DNA of 64,000 nucleotides. Source: Chryseobacterium panacisoli (GTDB taxonomy: Bacteria > Bacteroidota > Bacteroidia > Flavobacteriales > Weeksellaceae). A program made the position numbers and the translations under genes. How positions within the stretch are numbered: position 1 is the first letter of the stretch; every line of letters starts with the position of its first letter. The notes under the pieces are model-generated. The model saw only the letters and a list, made by a program, of their open reading frames with translations, was not told the origin of the DNA and did no database searches. Below are positions 61,875 to 64,000 of the stretch, one piece after another. The stretch lies in the NCBI RefSeq assembly GCF_008274625.1, contig NZ_VTRU01000007.1:119401-183400 (forward strand), written 5' to 3'.

Positions 61875-62069
61875 ATGAAAAAAGAAGTTGGAGTTTTACT
61901 GGCAGGAGGAGTTGGTCTTTTGGCAGTATTAAGTTTAATCAGCATAAAAAAAATATTGACTAAAAAAGATAAAAAATATAGTGATTCCTATTCGGACTAT
62001 CACAGACACTTTGATGATAAAAATCAAGAAGATGAAACTCATGGAGTAGAGTTTTACGCACTGAAGTAG
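61875..62069 (+). CDS. Small single-pass membrane protein
   Basis: 64 residues: membrane helix at about 5-25 (VGVLLAGGVGLLAVLSLI), basic stretch KKILTKKDKK, then a polar Asp/His/Tyr-rich tail. No family recognised. Supported by a hairpin terminator 25 bp after its stop and a plausible AT-rich promoter with TACTTTTTG near 61836. Could be a phage-shock or envelope-stress type small protein, but nothing proves this. Confidence 0.6.
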   Translation: MKKEVGVLLAGGVGLLAVLSLISIKKILTKKDKKYSDSYSDYHRHFDDKNQEDETHGVEFYALK

Positions 62070-62094
62070 TAAAAAAATATATTTAATTATGTTA

Positions 62095-62127
62095 AATCCA
62101 ACGCTTTTGAAAGTGTTGGATTTTTTT
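62095..62127 (+). terminator. Terminator of the small membrane protein gene
   Basis: AATCCAACGCTT pairs with AAGTGTTGGATT (one G-T wobble), followed by T7. Confidence 0.85.
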
Positions 62128-62190
62128 GTGGAAAACTTTAATGTTAAAACTCATTATTTTATGCAAATTCCATTTTAATTTTACACAGGA

Positions 62191-63237
62191 ATGCAAAACG
62201 AAAATTTCATAAAAGGTCAGGGTGCTCAGCGAAACGTTATTAATCGTTTCGACAGGTATACCTATGAACCTGAAGATGAAGATTTCGAAACAGTAAAAAC
62301 CTCCTTCACTGAAGTTTTTCCCAAAACAATTGTTAACCAGGTGAAAAGCGAAGATCTTCCGATGGAATATTCCATGAATCCTTATCAGGGATGCGAACAT
62401 GGCTGTTCTTATTGTTTTGCAAGACCTACGCACGAGTATTGGGGGTACAGTGCCGGGATTGATTTTGAAAGAAAGATCATGGTCAAAAAAAATGCTCCCG
62501 AATTACTGGAAAAATTTTTTCAAAAAAGAGGCTATAAAGCAGCCCCGATTCTGCTATCCGGAAATACAGACTGTTATCAGCCCGCCGAAAGACAATTTGA
62601 AATCACCCGAAAACTCCTGCAGGTTTGTCTTGATTACAGACATCCTGTCAATATTCTGACAAAAAATGCAATGGTATTAAGAGATCTTGATATTTTAAAA
62701 CCCATGGCGGAGCAAAATCTTGTGTCAGTTTCTTTAAGTATTCCCACCATCAACGAAGAATTGAGGCGGAAGATGGAGCCCAGGACGAGTTCTGCAAAAA
62801 ATAAATTAAAAGCCGTAGAAATTCTCTCCGGAAACAACATTCCCGTACATGTAATGGTTGCTCCCATCATTCCCGGACTCAACAGTGATGAACCTCTGAA
62901 TATATTAAAAGCTATTTCCGAGGCAGGAGCTTCAGGATTTGGATATACTCTGGTAAGATTAAATGATACTGTTGAACCTGTTTTTGTTAATTGGATAGAA
63001 ACTCATTTTCCGGACAGAGCGCAGAAAGTCTTAAATCTTATCCGTTCTATGCGGGGCGGAAAGCTTGGAGATAAAAGATATTTTGAAAGACAAAAGGGAG
63101 AGGGTAACATTGCTGAAATGATTCATACAACATTTAAAATCGGCAGAAAAAAGTTTTTTGACGGTAAGGAATTTCCAAAACTCTCAACAGCTAATTTTAC
63201 CGGTGCCCGCGATCAGCAATTAAGATTGTTTGATTGA
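62191..63237 (+). CDS. Radical SAM protein (PA0069/SplB-like family)
   Basis: 348 residues. CEHGCSYC (about 70-77) is the Cx3Cx2C iron-sulfur motif of radical SAM enzymes, in the setting NPYQGCEHGCSYCFARPTHEY typical of the PA0069 group; VHVMVAPIIPGLN is another conserved stretch. Related to spore photoproduct lyase-like proteins, but the reaction of this group is unknown. The start follows a CACAGGA stretch. Followed by the long noncoding tail of the window. Confidence 0.92.
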   Translation: MQNENFIKGQGAQRNVINRFDRYTYEPEDEDFETVKTSFTEVFPKTIVNQVKSEDLPMEYSMNPYQGCEHGCSYCFARPTHEYWGYSAGIDFERKIMVKKNAPELLEKFFQKRGYKAAPILLSGNTDCYQPAERQFEITRKLLQVCLDYRHPVNILTKNAMVLRDLDILKPMAEQNLVSVSLSIPTINEELRRKMEPRTSSAKNKLKAVEILSGNNIPVHVMVAPIIPGLNSDEPLNILKAISEAGASGFGYTLVRLNDTVEPVFVNWIETHFPDRAQKVLNLIRSMRGGKLGDKRYFERQKGEGNIAEMIHTTFKIGRKKFFDGKEFPKLSTANFTGARDQQLRLFD

Positions 63238-63371
63238 TTAGGACCTCTGGAATAATCCTGCTATTATATATAGTATAGAAGGTGCTATTTTCAAGATGTT
63301 GTTCTCAATAAACTTTCCACGGCTCTTGCTTTCTGGACTTATCATATATATAGTATATAATATAAATCTTT

Positions 63372-63490
63372 TTCAGGAGCTTTTCCTGCTATCCATTCAT
63401 ACTCCTCGCGCCCGCGCTTTCCTACAGCCACCCCATCCCTTTCAAAGGCAAGCTGCGGGGTAACCATTACTATCGGGGCTAGGGGTGAGA
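63372..63490. repeat. GC-rich structured block
   Basis: Unlike its AT-rich surroundings, it contains TCAGGAGCTTTTCCTGC (hairpin CAGGA/TCCTG), CTCGCGCCCGCGCTTTCC, the palindrome CCTTTCAAAGG (63438-63448) inside CCCC...GGGG, and ends CTATCGGGGCTAGGGG. It resembles GC-rich intergenic repeat elements I know from Flavobacteriia genomes; only one copy is in this window. Confidence 0.45.
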
Positions 63491-63625
63491 CGAATTACAA
63501 ATTATGAGTTATGAATTATGAGTTGTGTGTTGCGAGTTCCGTGTTCTGGGGTTTGTATTATAAAAACAAGCTCATTATATTCAATAGAAATGATTCTATC
63601 CTTTTTTCATCAAAAGCTCTCCATG

Positions 63626-63656
63626 ATCATCTGCACAAATCCGTGTCCTCTGCGGT
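63626..63656 (+). repeat. Dispersed repeat family D, copy 2
   Basis: ATCATCTGCACAAATCCGTG followed by TCCTCTGCGGT; aligns without gaps to 41716-41746. Confidence 0.5.
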
Positions 63657-63662
63657 TAAACC

Positions 63663-63744
63663 AATATTCATTCAATAGGAACGCGCTTTAGCCCGTTTTC
63701 ATTAAGCATTCCCTCTTCCTATGGCTTTAGCCCAACTTACTTTT
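63663..63744. repeat. Dispersed repeat family B, copy 2
   Basis: AATAGGAACGCGCTTTAGCC (63674-63693) continues CG, then after about 28 bp the palindrome GGCTTTAGCC and CAACTTA follow, mirroring the order at 40738-40810. Confidence 0.6.
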
Positions 63745-63939
63745 TATCCTATATAATATAATGTATCTTTCATTACCCATTACTCATTACTCATGATTCC
63801 CTCACGCTCAAACCCTCAAATTCTCCCACTCTCCGACCCATCGTGCATTCTTCCAAACAAATGTTTAAAATTTTTGTTCCTGCGTTCCAGCGGATTAGGG
63901 ATTAATATTACGTAAAGGTAAAATTTATGTTAAATAAAG

Positions 63940-63971
63940 TTGTTTTGCGTTGTTATAAGTTGTTATCTTTG
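63940..63971 (+). promoter_or_regulatory. Strong rightward promoter at the window edge
   Basis: TTG (63940-63942), 21 bp spacer and TATCTTTG (63964-63971) match the Bacteroidota consensus closely. The gene it drives lies beyond the right edge; the sequence to 64000 contains no ATG. Confidence 0.7.
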
Positions 63972-64000
63972 CCCCACTGAAAAACGAGAGAGATTCGGTA

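Larger units (their letters stand above)
63238..64000. other. 763 bp gene-free region with several repeat types
   Basis: No ORF with coding character. In order it holds AT-rich TATATATAGTAT repeats (63265-63280 and 63343-63365), a GC-rich block (63372-63490), an ATTATGAGTTATGAATTATG low-complexity stretch (about 63497-63525), repeat family D (63626-63656), repeat family B (63663-63744), an ATTACTCATTACTCATGATT stretch, and finally a promoter pointing right at 63940-63971. Confidence 0.7.

Noticed and set aside
63238..64000. tRNA or rRNA gene in the terminal gap
   Set aside because: No cloverleaf with a T-loop (GTTCGAAT-like) or rRNA core sequence was seen; the GC-rich block lacks tRNA features.

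Overview
The window looks like the chromosome of a Chryseobacterium-like member of the Flavobacteriia (Bacteroidota, Weeksellaceae). The evidence is low GC, A-rich start contexts without Shine-Dalgarno sequences, promoter -7 boxes of the Bacteroidota type (TAnnTTTG), a SusC/SusD pair, several TonB-dependent receptors, GH3-like and DUF2797 proteins, and a cell-division cluster lacking murF and ddl. No rRNA, tRNA, CRISPR array, intact insertion sequence or prophage was seen. Genes are densely packed and nearly all intact; only the first is cut by the window edge.

Layout. 1-756: end of a DUF1275 membrane protein. 1073-6449: rightward operon of mutL, a rhomboid protease, two tandem membrane-anchored endonuclease/exonuclease/phosphatase-fold proteins and two small lipoproteins, closed by a strong hairpin at 6455. 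6517-8547: leftward GH3-like enzyme and bacilliredoxin. 9000-26309: leftward dcw (division and cell wall) cluster in transcription order mraZ, rsmH, ftsL, ftsI, murE, a four-helix-bundle gene, mraY, murD, ftsW, murG, murC, ftsQ, ftsA, ftsZ, yqeY-like. It encodes lipid-II synthesis (MurE, MraY, MurD, MurG, MurC), septal polymerisation and crosslinking (FtsW, FtsI) and the divisome core (FtsL, FtsQ, FtsA, FtsZ); a triple TGGGA-type repeat upstream of mraZ fits the known MraZ operator. 26582-28477: hydrolase, EngB GTPase and ElaA-like acetyltransferase.

28610-32404 is a signalling block: a TPR sensor kinase and its response regulator, a 53-residue unknown peptide with its own terminator, and a divergent single-pass membrane protein whose upstream region carries helically phased TAGACA repeats and a TTACGG/CCGTAA palindrome. 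32480-40644 combines two secreted phosphoesterases (metallophosphoesterase, PI-PLC-like) with a SusC/SusD pair, suggesting uptake of a phosphorylated substrate. 40824-42768 holds msrA and a ROK sugar kinase. 42848-51857 is a five-gene iron/siderophore cluster alternating PepSY membrane proteins and TonB-dependent receptors. 52009-63237 holds secA, a DUF2795 protein, a nucleotide-sugar epimerase, DUF389 and DUF2797 proteins, a large AsmA-like protein, two small unknown proteins and a radical SAM protein. 63238-64000 is noncoding, rich in dispersed repeats, and ends in a good promoter for a gene beyond the edge.

I do not see a clear, wholly new multi-gene system. The best candidates for a second look are the signalling block and its operators (28.6-32.4 kb), the phosphoesterase plus SusCD locus (32.5-40.6 kb), the MutL with degenerate nuclease motifs, the four-helix-bundle gene inside the dcw cluster, the orphan small transcription unit near 8.7-8.9 kb, and the shared families of noncoding repeats at 34.3, 40.7-41.75 and 63.4-63.75 kb.
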